Below are positions 35,878 to 44,204 of a stretch of 64,000 nt of DNA, one piece after another. The first letter of the stretch is position 1. Every line of letters starts with the position of its first letter. The stretch is taken from positions 39,508 through 103,507 of the forward strand of contig JBEBJY010000003.1 in NCBI GenBank assembly GCA_040079635.1. The letters are read 5' to 3'. Below the pieces are notes generated by a model that saw nothing but the letters and a program-made list of their open reading frames with translations, did no database searches and was not told the DNA's origin. The position numbers were made by a program, and so were the translations under genes. The stretch is from Aalborgiella sp040079635 (GTDB taxonomy: Bacteria; Pseudomonadota; Gammaproteobacteria; Burkholderiales; Burkholderiaceae_C).

Positions 35878-36501
35878 ATGAACCAACACGCCGATACCTA
35901 CTTCACCGCCGGCTGCGGACGCTGCGCCAAGGGCGGCACGCCTGCCTGCAAGGTCAACACTTGGGCTGCAGAACTGGCGGCTTTGCGGGGTTTGGTGCTG
36001 GACGCTGGGTTGACTGAGGAATGCAAATGGGGCGTGCCTTGCTATACCTCCGATAAAAATAACATCGTTTTAATTCACTCATTCAAAGAATATTGCGCAC
36101 TGTTGTTTATCAAAGGCGCTTTGCTGAAGGATGCCAAGGGGATTTTGATTCAGCAAACCGAGAATGTGCAAGGCGGGCGGCAGCTGCGGTTTACGGATGT
36201 TCATGAGATAACCAAGCTGAAACCTACCATCAAAGCCTACCTGCAAGAAGCCATTTCGGTGGAAAAGGCAGGTTTAAAAGTAGCCAAAAAAGAAACGGCA
36301 GAATTTGCCATGCCGGAAGAGTTTCAAGCAAAATTGGACACATCCCCAGCCCTGAAAACCGCTTTTGAAGCGCTCACACCGGGGCGGCAACGTGGGTATT
36401 TGCTGCATTTTGCTGCTGCCAAACAATCCAAAACCCGAGAAGCTCGGATTGAGAAATGCACACCGCAGATTTTGAAAGGTAAGGGTTTGCTGGATTCATG
36501 A
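35878..36501 (+). CDS. YdeI/DUF1801-type protein
   Basis: A 207-residue protein combining a DUF1801-like core (ECKWGVPCYTSDKNNIVLIHSFKEYCALLFIKG) with a C-terminal YdeI/OmdA-type helix region (FEALTPGRQRGYLLHFAAAKQSKTREARIEKC). The biochemical role of the family is not established. It ends in a 4-nt overlap with the TRIC gene. Any local promoter must lie within or upstream of the repeat copy that directly precedes it. Confidence 0.8.
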   Translation: MNQHADTYFTAGCGRCAKGGTPACKVNTWAAELAALRGLVLDAGLTEECKWGVPCYTSDKNNIVLIHSFKEYCALLFIKGALLKDAKGILIQQTENVQGGRQLRFTDVHEITKLKPTIKAYLQEAISVEKAGLKVAKKETAEFAMPEEFQAKLDTSPALKTAFEALTPGRQRGYLLHFAAAKQSKTREARIEKCTPQILKGKGLLDS

Positions 36502-37130
36502 GTAAGCTTTTACCCATCGCCACCCTGCTTTATTGGCTTGATTTACTTGGCGTGGCTGTTTTTGCCACGAGCGGAACGCTGGCTGGGTTGGCTGCACGCT
36601 TAGATATATTGGGGGTTCTGGTGCTAGCTTCTAGCACGGCTGTGGGCGGCGGTACGATTCGGGATGTTTTGCTGGGTCGTTACCCCATTTTTTGGATCAA
36701 AGACTCTGGGCCTATTTATGCCGTTTTAGCGGCTACTGCATGTACATTAATTTGGGTTCATTACCGCCCAATTCCTATGAATGCGCTGTTGATTGCCGAT
36801 GCACTCGGGCTGGCGTTGTTTGCCATTTCAGGCGCTCAAGTTGCCGAAAAAGCGGGTTGCCGCTTGCCTGTGGTTGTGCTGATGGGCACGCTGACAGGTG
36901 CTGGTGGCGGTGTTTTGCGGGATTTAATGTCTGCAAAAATCCCGCTGATTTTGCGGCAGGACATTTATGCATCAGCCGCTATTGCTGGCATTTTGGTTTA
37001 CGCACTGCTGCGCAAAGCAAATGTACCCACGGCCGGAGCGTTTGCAGCAGGCTTTTTAACGGTTGCTTTCACCCGCTTAGCGGCCATCAACTACGGCTTA
37101 GAGTTGCCTGTATTTTCGTTGCCGCAATAA
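36498..37130 (+). CDS. TRIC cation channel family protein (UPF0126)
   Basis: A 210-residue inner-membrane protein of two homologous UPF0126 repeats: LLGVAVFATSGTLAG with GGGTIRDVLLGRYPIFW, and ALGLALFAISGAQVA with GAGGGVLRDLMSAKIPLIL. About seven helices are visible. Prokaryotic members form trimeric cation channels. It is translationally coupled to the YdeI-like gene. Confidence 0.88.
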   Translation: MSKLLPIATLLYWLDLLGVAVFATSGTLAGLAARLDILGVLVLASSTAVGGGTIRDVLLGRYPIFWIKDSGPIYAVLAATACTLIWVHYRPIPMNALLIADALGLALFAISGAQVAEKAGCRLPVVVLMGTLTGAGGGVLRDLMSAKIPLILRQDIYASAAIAGILVYALLRKANVPTAGAFAAGFLTVAFTRLAAINYGLELPVFSLPQ

Positions 37131-37167
37131 AACGCTTTAAACCCAGTTTTTAATCTTGTCCACAACC

Positions 37168-38739
37168 ATGTCTAAAACAACTTTACCTACAACGACACCT
37201 GTTTTAATCGCCGGAGGGGGCCCTGTTGGGCTTACTTTAGCCGCGTTACTTGCCAGTTTTGGCATACGCAGCGTGGTGATTGAAAACGACCCGTCTTACT
37301 GCACCGGCAGCCGGGCGATTTGTATGTCGCGGCGCTCGCAGGAGATTTTGGGCTGGGTGGGTGCGGACAAGCCGCTAGTAGCGAAAGGCTTGTCATGGGT
37401 GGGTGGGCGCAGTTATTACCGCGACACCGAGGTGCTGCACTTCCAAATGCCCAACGACCCCACGCAGCGTTTTGCGCCTATGGTGAACATTCAGCAGTAT
37501 TTTGCGGAGCAATATGCACACGAGGCCGCTCAAAAATATGGTGATTTGGTGGCTGTGCGCTGGAATTGCACCGTAAAAGCGGTTCGAGAAATCAAAGACG
37601 GCAATGAAGTCGATGTCGTCGACGCTGACGGCCAAACGCAAACCATCCTTGCCGATTGGCTGGTCGCCTGTGACGGTGGCCGCAGCACCGTGCGCGAGCA
37701 GTTGGGCTTGCAGCTGCAGGGCATGCAGTACGACGGCAAATATGTGATTGTGGATATCCGCCAAAAAACCCAGCGCGATGTCGAGCGGCTGGCTTGGTTT
37801 GACCCGCCTAGCAACCCTGGCTCGACCATTTTGATGCATCGCCAGCCTGAGGATGTGTGGCGGATTGACTACCAAATCCGCGATGAAGAAGACCCCGTGG
37901 AAGCCATCAAACCTGAAAACGTGCTGCCCCGCGTGCAAAGCCACCTAACGATGATTGGAGAAAACGAGCCATGGGAGCCACTTTGGATTTCGATTTACAA
38001 CGCCAAATGCCTGAGTTTGGAGAAATACAGGCACAACCGCGTGCTGTTTGCGGGGGATGCAGCGCATTTGGTGCCGATTTTTGGCGTGCGCGGGTTGAAC
38101 TCTGGGCTGGATGATGCGGGCAACTTGGCGTGGAAGCTGGCGTGTGTCATCAACGGCACGTCGCCAGAGAGCTTGCTGGACACCTATTCCACCGAGCGCG
38201 TGCACGCCGCGCATGAAAACATGGCTTTCGGCGCGAAAAGCACAGAATTCATGGCGCCGCCGAACTTTGCCTTCAAGCTGATGCGGGAGGCGACGCTGAA
38301 GTTGGCGCTGGCGGATGAAAAAGTGCGCTCGCTGATTAATCCACGGCAATCGACGCCGATTCATTACGTTGGCTCAGCTTTGAATGTGCCAGATGGTGAT
38401 GCGTGGAGCAGCGAGTTAACCGCACCGGGCATGCCGATGCCAGAGGTGTTGCTTGAGGACGGATCGCATTTGACGCAGCAGTTTGGTAAAAGCTTTGTCT
38501 GCATCTTCTTGGGAACGGCTTTAGAACAGTCAAAACAGATCAATTTAGAGCAAAACAGCATCAAACTTTGTAGCATCTTAGGCAATAAATACGCCGGATA
38601 CAGCCAGTTTGGACTAATAAATCCGAGTGAATCAGCCCTGATATTGGTACGACCAGACGGCTATGTGATGGGGCGCTGGAAAGGCTCAGACGTTGCGCCT
38701 GTGTTGGCTGCGATGAAGCAAACGGGAGTGACTTTATGA
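37168..38739 (+). CDS. FAD-dependent aromatic monooxygenase (MhpA/PheA-like)
   Basis: A 523-residue class A flavin hydroxylase. The FAD motif is VLIAGGGPVGLTLA near residue 14, with DG-type VACDGGRSTVRE mid-protein and GDAAHLVPIFGVRGLNSG in the FAD/substrate region. The ATG at 37168 is preferred; a TTG four codons earlier is possible. The C-terminal thioredoxin-like part (FVCIFLG, ILVRPDGYVMGRW) contains a dispersed-element copy at about residues 465-481, read in a different frame (CSILGNKYAGYS). It overlaps DUF2783 by 4 nt. Probable phenol or phenylpropanoid hydroxylation. Confidence 0.85.
   Translation: MSKTTLPTTTPVLIAGGGPVGLTLAALLASFGIRSVVIENDPSYCTGSRAICMSRRSQEILGWVGADKPLVAKGLSWVGGRSYYRDTEVLHFQMPNDPTQRFAPMVNIQQYFAEQYAHEAAQKYGDLVAVRWNCTVKAVREIKDGNEVDVVDADGQTQTILADWLVACDGGRSTVREQLGLQLQGMQYDGKYVIVDIRQKTQRDVERLAWFDPPSNPGSTILMHRQPEDVWRIDYQIRDEEDPVEAIKPENVLPRVQSHLTMIGENEPWEPLWISIYNAKCLSLEKYRHNRVLFAGDAAHLVPIFGVRGLNSGLDDAGNLAWKLACVINGTSPESLLDTYSTERVHAAHENMAFGAKSTEFMAPPNFAFKLMREATLKLALADEKVRSLINPRQSTPIHYVGSALNVPDGDAWSSELTAPGMPMPEVLLEDGSHLTQQFGKSFVCIFLGTALEQSKQINLEQNSIKLCSILGNKYAGYSQFGLINPSESALILVRPDGYVMGRWKGSDVAPVLAAMKQTGVTL
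38559..38610 (+). repeat. dispersed palindromic element, coding copy in monooxygenase
   Basis: Contains TTTGTAGCATCTTAGGCAAT followed by AAATACGCCGGATACAGCC. The host reads it in the sense direction but in another frame, in which TTAGGC codes Leu-Gly, so the TAG is harmless. Confidence 0.9.
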
Positions 38740-38954
38740 CTCTACAAAATTTGCAAAATAATCCGCAAACCATGTCGCCCCAAGACTTAGACCAAACCTA
38801 CACCGCCCTGTGCAACGCCCTCGCAGACGTGGGGGAAGCGCAAGCACAGTCGTTTTTAGCGATGCTCAGCTTGTCTTTGATAGCCCACAGCCCAAACGCT
38901 GAGCAGGTGCTGACCTTGATTGCGCAGGCAAAAGAGCAGTCTAAAAGCGACTAG
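38736..38954 (+). CDS. DUF2783 family small protein
   Basis: A 72-residue helical protein (LDQTYTALCNALADVGEAQAQSFLAMLSLSL). It overlaps the monooxygenase stop by 4 nt. Members of this family regularly follow such FAD monooxygenases, suggesting an accessory or stabilising role, but none is proven. Confidence 0.8.
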   Translation: MTLQNLQNNPQTMSPQDLDQTYTALCNALADVGEAQAQSFLAMLSLSLIAHSPNAEQVLTLIAQAKEQSKSD

Positions 38955-39011
38955 GAAATTTGATTTACATTAGTGGCATCGGTAGCATGCTAACTTTGTA
39001 AATTAAAACCT

Positions 39012-39833
39012 ATGACGCCAAACCCACTCATCATCACCGTTGCACCCAACGGCGCTTATAAATTAACCGCTGACCACGCTGCCGTACCTTTAACAGCGTA
39101 CAGCTTGGCCGCAACAGCCAAAGCCTGCTTGGACGCTGGCGCTGCCATGCTGCACATGCACATCCGTGATGCACAGGGCAAACACAGTTTGGATGTACAG
39201 GGTTATCGCGATGCGCTACAGGTAGTCAAAGCTGCCGTGGGCGACGAGATGGTGCTGCAAATCACCAGCGAAGCGGCAAAGGTGTACCAAGCGCCTGAGC
39301 AGATCGCCATGGTGCAGGCCTTGAGACCCGAAGCTGTGTCGGTAGGACTGCGTGAGCTGGATCAACCCGCTATAGGCGACGCTGGATTGGCGCAGTTTTT
39401 CGGCTGGCTGGCGCGTGAACGCATCATGACGCAAGTGATTTTGTACGACGTGGCCGATTTGCAGCGCTGGCAACAGTTGCGCGATAGCGGTGTAATTCCC
39501 GATGCACCATGGTTTTTACTGTTCGTATTGGGTCGTTACACGGTGGGGCAAACGTCCAGCCCGCTGGATTTAGTACCTTTTGTGCATGCTCACACGGGTA
39601 TAGAGCCGTGGGCGATGTGCGCTTTTGGCGCGACGGAGCATGCCTGCGCGGCGGCGGCGGCGGCGCTAGGTGGCCATGCACGTGTGGGGTTTGAAAACAA
39701 CCTGTTGCTCAAAAATGGGCTAGTAGCGCCAGACAATGCTGCTTTGGTGCAGCAAGTTGTCCAAGTTGCAGCCAGTTTAGGGCGCCCAATTGCGACGGCG
39801 CATGACATTCGCCAGCGTTTTGCTGCAGCATAA
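39012..39833 (+). CDS. beta-keto acid cleavage enzyme (BKACE, DUF849)
   Basis: A 273-residue TIM-barrel enzyme of the 3-keto-5-aminohexanoate cleavage family. Zinc-site and substrate motifs are visible: HMHIRDAQGKHSLD near residue 48, ALRPEAVSVGLRE, CAFGATEHACA and RVGFENNLLLKNG. BKACEs condense a beta-keto acid with acetyl-CoA and exchange the CoA. It follows the monooxygenase and DUF2783 genes closely and precedes a Bug protein, so it may process a ring-cleavage or side-chain product. The substrate is unknown. Confidence 0.88.
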   Translation: MTPNPLIITVAPNGAYKLTADHAAVPLTAYSLAATAKACLDAGAAMLHMHIRDAQGKHSLDVQGYRDALQVVKAAVGDEMVLQITSEAAKVYQAPEQIAMVQALRPEAVSVGLRELDQPAIGDAGLAQFFGWLARERIMTQVILYDVADLQRWQQLRDSGVIPDAPWFLLFVLGRYTVGQTSSPLDLVPFVHAHTGIEPWAMCAFGATEHACAAAAAALGGHARVGFENNLLLKNGLVAPDNAALVQQVVQVAASLGRPIATAHDIRQRFAAA

Positions 39834-39878
39834 TTTTTTTAAAAAAAACCTTTTTTTATATATCAACCGGAGACAACC

Positions 39879-40880
39879 ATGAAACGCCAACTTTTTCTGA
39901 AAACTGCGATGCAAGTGAGCATTGTCACCGCACTGTCCGCTCTGGCATGGCTACCTGCCGCCAGCCAAGCGCAAGATGCGTACCCCAGCAAGGCCATCCG
40001 CTTCGTCGTGCCCTACCCACCTGGCGGCCCGACTGATTTGATGGCTAGGTTGCTGCAGGGCGAACTACAAACAAGGTTGGGCGTGACTGTGATGATTGAC
40101 AACAAAGCTGGCGCAGGTGGTAACGTTGGCAGTGCTGATGTGGCGAAACAAGCACCCGCAGACGGCCATACCATTTTGCTGGCTGCCAGTGGCCCGATGG
40201 CTGTGAATTCGACGTTGTACAAAAGCATGCCGTTCAACCCTTTGACTGAGCTTGCGCCTGTCATTCAAATCTCATCTTTCCCGCTGGTGCTAGAGGTACA
40301 CCCCAAAGTGCCAGCCAAAACGGTGACAGAGCTGGTTGCTTATGCCAAAACGAACAAAAAAGATTTGAGCTTTGCCTCCGCTGGCAACGGCACGCCGCAA
40401 CATTTGGCGGGCGAGCTGTTCAATACCCAAGTGGGTACTGAAATTGCGCACATACCCTACAAGGGTGCTGGCCCCGCATTGAATGATTTGCTAGGCGGCC
40501 AAGTGCAGGTGATGTTTGATATTTTGGGCAGCTCATTGCCGCACATTCAGTCCGGCAAGTTGGTTCCTTTGGCGGTCACGTCTGCCAAACGCAGCCCACA
40601 ATTACCCAACGTACCTACTATGGCGGAGGCCGGATTGGCTGGTTACGAATTTACAGGTTGGCATGGTATTGCGGTTCGTAATGGAACGCCCGCGCCTGTC
40701 ATCGAGAAGTTGAACAGCACCTTGAACGCCATTTTCAAAGAGCCGGAGTTCCGCAAGAAGTGGGAAGCCATAGGCACAACCGTCGTTGGTGGTACTGCTG
40801 TTCAATTTGGTGATTTAATCAAGCGGGACACCGTGCGCTTAGGCAAAGTGGTGAAAGACGCTGGCGTGACATTAGACTAA
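39879..40880 (+). CDS. Bug/TctC-family periplasmic binding protein
   Basis: A 333-residue secreted binding protein with signal peptide ending ASQAQ and the signature AIRFVVPYPPGGPTDLMAR and KAGAGGNVGSADVA. No membrane partners are nearby. It follows the BKACE gene by 45 bp with a CCGGAGA ribosome site, so it probably belongs to the same transcript and binds a compound of that pathway. Confidence 0.9.
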   Translation: MKRQLFLKTAMQVSIVTALSALAWLPAASQAQDAYPSKAIRFVVPYPPGGPTDLMARLLQGELQTRLGVTVMIDNKAGAGGNVGSADVAKQAPADGHTILLAASGPMAVNSTLYKSMPFNPLTELAPVIQISSFPLVLEVHPKVPAKTVTELVAYAKTNKKDLSFASAGNGTPQHLAGELFNTQVGTEIAHIPYKGAGPALNDLLGGQVQVMFDILGSSLPHIQSGKLVPLAVTSAKRSPQLPNVPTMAEAGLAGYEFTGWHGIAVRNGTPAPVIEKLNSTLNAIFKEPEFRKKWEAIGTTVVGGTAVQFGDLIKRDTVRLGKVVKDAGVTLD

Positions 40881-40919
40881 ATTTAAAATTGGGGATTGGC
40901 GAAAATCTGTCAAACACCC

Positions 40920-40950
40920 ATCAAATACGCCTGTAGCCGGCGTATTTGAT
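40920..40950. terminator. hairpin formed by the element between convergent genes
   Basis: ATCAAATACGCC (40920-40931) pairs perfectly with GGCGTATTTGAT (40939-40950) around a 7-nt loop. It sits between the Bug gene and the convergent fasciclin gene, where a bidirectional terminator would be expected. There is no long T run, so intrinsic termination is plausible but not certain. Confidence 0.55.
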
Positions 40951-40979
40951 GACTTATTAGCTATTTTTAATATAGCAAG
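40920..40979 (-). repeat. dispersed palindromic element with extended hairpin, intergenic copy
   Basis: On the minus strand it has TTGCTATATTAAAAATAGCT and then the palindromic half. Here the distal half is a full inverted repeat, as in the copy at 63203-63269. It lies between convergent genes. Confidence 0.88.
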
Positions 40980-40980
40980 T

Positions 40981-41502
40981 TTATGCTGGTGGCAAAAGCA
41001 CTTTGTCAACCACGTGAATCACACCGTTATCTGCATCTAAGTTGCCCTGAATGATGCGGGAGGTGCGACTACGACCATCGGTGATGGTCAATGAGCCGGC
41101 AATGTTGTCAACTTTCAGCGTCGCACCTTGTACGGTTTTAAGCGGGGTGTTCAGCGGAATATCACCGAAGTTGATCTTACCCGGGAGCAGGTGATATGTC
41201 AGAACCGCTGTCAGCAAAGCTTTGTTGGCAAAGAGCTGGTCTTTGGTCATGCTTAATTCGGCAAGCGCCGCTACAAAAGCTGCATTGTTAGGTGCAAACA
41301 AGGTGTAAGAGGTGTTGGCTTGGAATGTTGCCTCCAAATTGGCGGCAACGATAGCGTCGCCCAGCACACTCAAATCAGTGTTGCTTCGCACCAATTCAAA
41401 AAGATCTTTGTTTATATCTGAGTTGCCACCACAAGCGGTCAGTAGCGTACTGGCTGAGACGGCTGCGATGCCGCTCATGAGGAGAATATTTCTGCGTAAC
41501 AT
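40981..41502 (-). CDS. fasciclin (FAS1) domain lipoprotein
   Basis: A 173-residue single-FAS1 protein. The signal ends in lipobox LLTAC, with GGN after the cysteine. FAS1 hallmarks are YTLFAPNNAAFVAAL, TAVLTYHLLPGKI and GVIHVVDKVLLP. Such proteins are surface or envelope adhesion modules; the specific role is unknown. It has AGGAACC upstream of the start and is monocistronic. Confidence 0.88.
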   Translation of the reverse strand: MLRRNILLMSGIAAVSASTLLTACGGNSDINKDLFELVRSNTDLSVLGDAIVAANLEATFQANTSYTLFAPNNAAFVAALAELSMTKDQLFANKALLTAVLTYHLLPGKINFGDIPLNTPLKTVQGATLKVDNIAGSLTITDGRSRTSRIIQGNLDADNGVIHVVDKVLLPPA

Positions 41503-41918
41503 GGTAGGTTCCTTGATGTTGAGTAGATTTAAAAGTCAGAGAGAACTTTCAATGTAGACCTATCATGCATGGGGTACAAGGGCTTGGCGCAGTAGAGAAG
41601 TAACCAGGATTTAGAACGTGTATTCAATTGCACTGAAGCAAAGAAAAGCGCCTACAAAGTGTGTCGGCGTGGTCTCACAACAACTTCAAAAATGGGGTGG
41701 TTGTTTTTAAAAGTTGCGCCATGTGATGAAGAGTTTCTACACTTTTTTTGAATCCGTCTATGCATCGCGGCCATTGGCAAAATGGTCGAATTACAGCAAA
41801 GAAAAACCTACTCAAAGCCTTACTTCTAAAATTTGCGAAACGTTGCATTTGCTGCATCACGAGGTGTCGCACACTTCTTACGCTTGGTAACAAGAAACGT
41901 CACTGCATGTGCTCGTAA
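41503..41918. other. gene-free stretch
   Basis: About 416 bp between the fasciclin gene and the M29-like gene, both on the minus strand. Short frames have no recognisable protein signature. I see no repeat element, tRNA or clear terminator. It may hold the fasciclin promoter at its left end. Confidence 0.5.
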
Positions 41919-42935
41919 CTACACGACCCAAGCGCCATCCCGGTAAATCACTTGGTCATCTAGCGCGACCTGCTCTGCCACTGCAAAAACATCGATGTGA
42001 TAAGTGCCATCGCCACGTTTGAAATTGGGTTTACCGTAGACGCCGTGTTTTGCGCCTAGCGACAAATGCACACCGCACATGCGCTCGTAGCTGCCTATGT
42101 CGCTGACGGTGCGGGTTTGGGTAAACGCGCGGTTGAGGCCAAAGCCGAGTTCGCGCAACCAAACAACTTGCTCCTCTGCTCGGATATTGGCCAGCACGGT
42201 GTCAAATTCTGGTGTGCTGTCTTCAGTGCCAACGACTTGGCCTTTGTCAACAATCAAGGTGATGGGTTTGGCGGGGCGATTGACTTTGAATGATGTATCG
42301 CCAAAGGCATGAATGCGAACGCGGCCATGCACGGCCTCAAGGTCTTTTGCCTCGGTAAACACTTCACCAATCGGGAACTGCCCGCCTACATTGGGCATGT
42401 CGCTGTAGTCGCCTACATTGAGTTTGGCGGATTCAAATGACGAGCCAAAAACCAGTCGCGCGTCTGGGAACTGCGTACCGCCACTGTCCAACCAGCCGCC
42501 TTTGGCGTTGTCGATAGCGGTTTTGAGTCCATGCCCAGTACCCCGAAAATACGCCGCATTGTAAGCCAAAGCATCGATGTAATAGCCCACCTCAGCGCCT
42601 TGCATACGTGTCAAATGCACATGCTCGATTACTTTGAGACCGCGTTTGAACAGCTCCACGCGGATTCGAAATGCCTCTAGCCTGAAATTGGTGGATTGCA
42701 CCAATACGACTAAATCAGATGCTTTCAAAGCCGCAAAGATGCTCAGTACGGCCTCAGGCGTGTGGGTGGCAAAATCGATGAATTGTGCGTTCGGTAGGCA
42801 ATGTCGGTAGGCATCAGTCAAGATGCAGGCAAGCTCACAGCGGGTGTCAAACACCACGACAGCCTTGTGTTGAGGACTGTGAAGAAAGACTTGGGTCAAT
42901 AAGTCGTTGATGTTTTTTTCAGCTGTGTCCTTCAT
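41919..42935 (-). CDS. M29 aminopeptidase / NicX-like metalloprotein
   Basis: A 338-residue protein. The motif NVGGQFPIGEVFTE and the C-terminal GVHLSLGAKHGVYGK and TYHIDVF resemble the metal-binding segments of the M29 aminopeptidase family, which also includes 2,5-dihydroxypyridine dioxygenase (NicX). The N-terminal part has VVVFDTRCELACIL. It heads nothing obvious but precedes no gene on its strand within 400 bp; upstream lies the serine hydrolase at an 17-bp gap. Peptidase or ring-cleaving role cannot be decided from the sequence. Confidence 0.5.
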   Translation of the reverse strand: MKDTAEKNINDLLTQVFLHSPQHKAVVVFDTRCELACILTDAYRHCLPNAQFIDFATHTPEAVLSIFAALKASDLVVLVQSTNFRLEAFRIRVELFKRGLKVIEHVHLTRMQGAEVGYYIDALAYNAAYFRGTGHGLKTAIDNAKGGWLDSGGTQFPDARLVFGSSFESAKLNVGDYSDMPNVGGQFPIGEVFTEAKDLEAVHGRVRIHAFGDTSFKVNRPAKPITLIVDKGQVVGTEDSTPEFDTVLANIRAEEQVVWLRELGFGLNRAFTQTRTVSDIGSYERMCGVHLSLGAKHGVYGKPNFKRGDGTYHIDVFAVAEQVALDDQVIYRDGAWVV

Positions 42936-42952
42936 ATTTTTAATTCATATTT

Positions 42953-44161
42953 TTACTTAGCTGGCGCTTGAGCTGATAGTGCAGCCTGTGCCAATCGCAC
43001 AGCTTCGTCAACAAAGCTATAAACCTCAAGCGGTATGCGTCCATTTGGGCCAAGCAAGGCCTTGTTGCGGTACTGCCCCACGCGCACCACCACGAGTTGC
43101 AGCGACGGCACCACAATCACGTACTGACCCTGATGCCCTTGCAAAGAGTAAAACGGGTGCTTGTAGTTCCAGTCCATCCACAGCGAATGGCCGTAATAAG
43201 GTTGCAAATCTGGCTTGCGCATGCGTTCTACAAAGGCTTTATCCAACAACTGTTTACCGCCCCATTGCCCATCTTGAAGCAGCAACTGACCTAATTTCGC
43301 GTAGTCTCTGGCAGTGGCGAAAATGCAGCAGTAGGTGCGCTCCATCCCGCCATCTTCACCGGCTCTGTCTAGGGTGTAAATGGCGTCTTGCTCCATACCT
43401 AGCGGCTGCCAAAGCGATTGCGATAAATGCTCGCTGACATTAGATTGCGGATTCTTTTTCTGAATCGCACGCTTCAATATCACGCCTAAAACTTGGGTTG
43501 AACCACTGCTGTATTCATATTCGCTACCCGGCTCACGTTCAAAATCTTGACCAAGTACGGCTTTTTCAGCGTCCGTGCCAAAGTAAAGGTTGGTGGTGAC
43601 ATTGAATGGCAGCTTGTAGTTTTCTGTCCAATCGTGACCTGCTTTCATGGCTGAAAGCTGCGATATTGTTGCCTTTGCGCCTCGCGCATTGTTAGCGTAT
43701 TCTGGCAAAAATTGAGTGATGGGCGCATCAAAACTAGGAATCAAGCCTTGCTGCACTGCTAAGCCCACTTGCATAGTCGTCACAGTCTTTGCCATTGAAA
43801 ACGAATTGGTTTTGGAGCTTTCGGTATACGGTGCAAAATAGGTTTCGTGCAGCAACTTGCCATTTTTGGTAACTACAAATGCTGCAGATTTGTATTGCTG
43901 CAGGTAGCTCAGTGTTGAACTGTTCAAGGGTTCTTTGTTAAACGCGGCGTCTTTGTCCCATGCAAGGGGTTGTGTTGTAGCGATTTTGCGCTGTGCGAAG
44001 TTGCCCGCATCGTCAATATGCGCTGTGGAATGCCCTTGCAGATAAGTGGCAGACAGCGCTTTCCAGAAATAGCCATGCCCTGTGAGCTGAATAGCCAATC
44101 CCGCTAAAACGAGAAATCCCAACAAACCCGTTGCAAAGCGTTTGATAAATTTTTTAGCCAT
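42953..44161 (-). CDS. beta-lactamase-family serine hydrolase
   Basis: A 402-residue class C beta-lactamase/penicillin-binding-like hydrolase with an N-terminal membrane anchor (FATGLLGFLVLAGLAIQLTG). The catalytic SxxK is FSMAK (Ser122, Lys125). Tyr of the second motif is in EYEYSSGSTQVLG and the third motif region is LQGHQGQYVIVVP. Likely substrates are amides or esters outside the cytoplasm, such as 6-aminohexanoate dimers or peptides; resistance is not implied. It lies 43 bp after the ThDP enzyme gene. Confidence 0.82.
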   Translation of the reverse strand: MAKKFIKRFATGLLGFLVLAGLAIQLTGHGYFWKALSATYLQGHSTAHIDDAGNFAQRKIATTQPLAWDKDAAFNKEPLNSSTLSYLQQYKSAAFVVTKNGKLLHETYFAPYTESSKTNSFSMAKTVTTMQVGLAVQQGLIPSFDAPITQFLPEYANNARGAKATISQLSAMKAGHDWTENYKLPFNVTTNLYFGTDAEKAVLGQDFEREPGSEYEYSSGSTQVLGVILKRAIQKKNPQSNVSEHLSQSLWQPLGMEQDAIYTLDRAGEDGGMERTYCCIFATARDYAKLGQLLLQDGQWGGKQLLDKAFVERMRKPDLQPYYGHSLWMDWNYKHPFYSLQGHQGQYVIVVPSLQLVVVRVGQYRNKALLGPNGRIPLEVYSFVDEAVRLAQAALSAQAPAK

Positions 44162-44204
44162 GTTGGTTCCTTGTCCTATTTTTTGGTTTGATTCTTCGCA
44201 TCAT

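Noticed and set aside
41675..41893. Minus-strand frame of 72 codons in the gap after the fasciclin gene
   Set aside because: No ribosome site, no recognisable motif and basic low-information translation; treated as non-coding.
42953..44161. Beta-lactamase-family gene as an antibiotic resistance determinant
   Set aside because: The SxxK hydrolase family is broad, the protein has a membrane anchor and catabolic neighbours, and nothing indicates drug hydrolysis.
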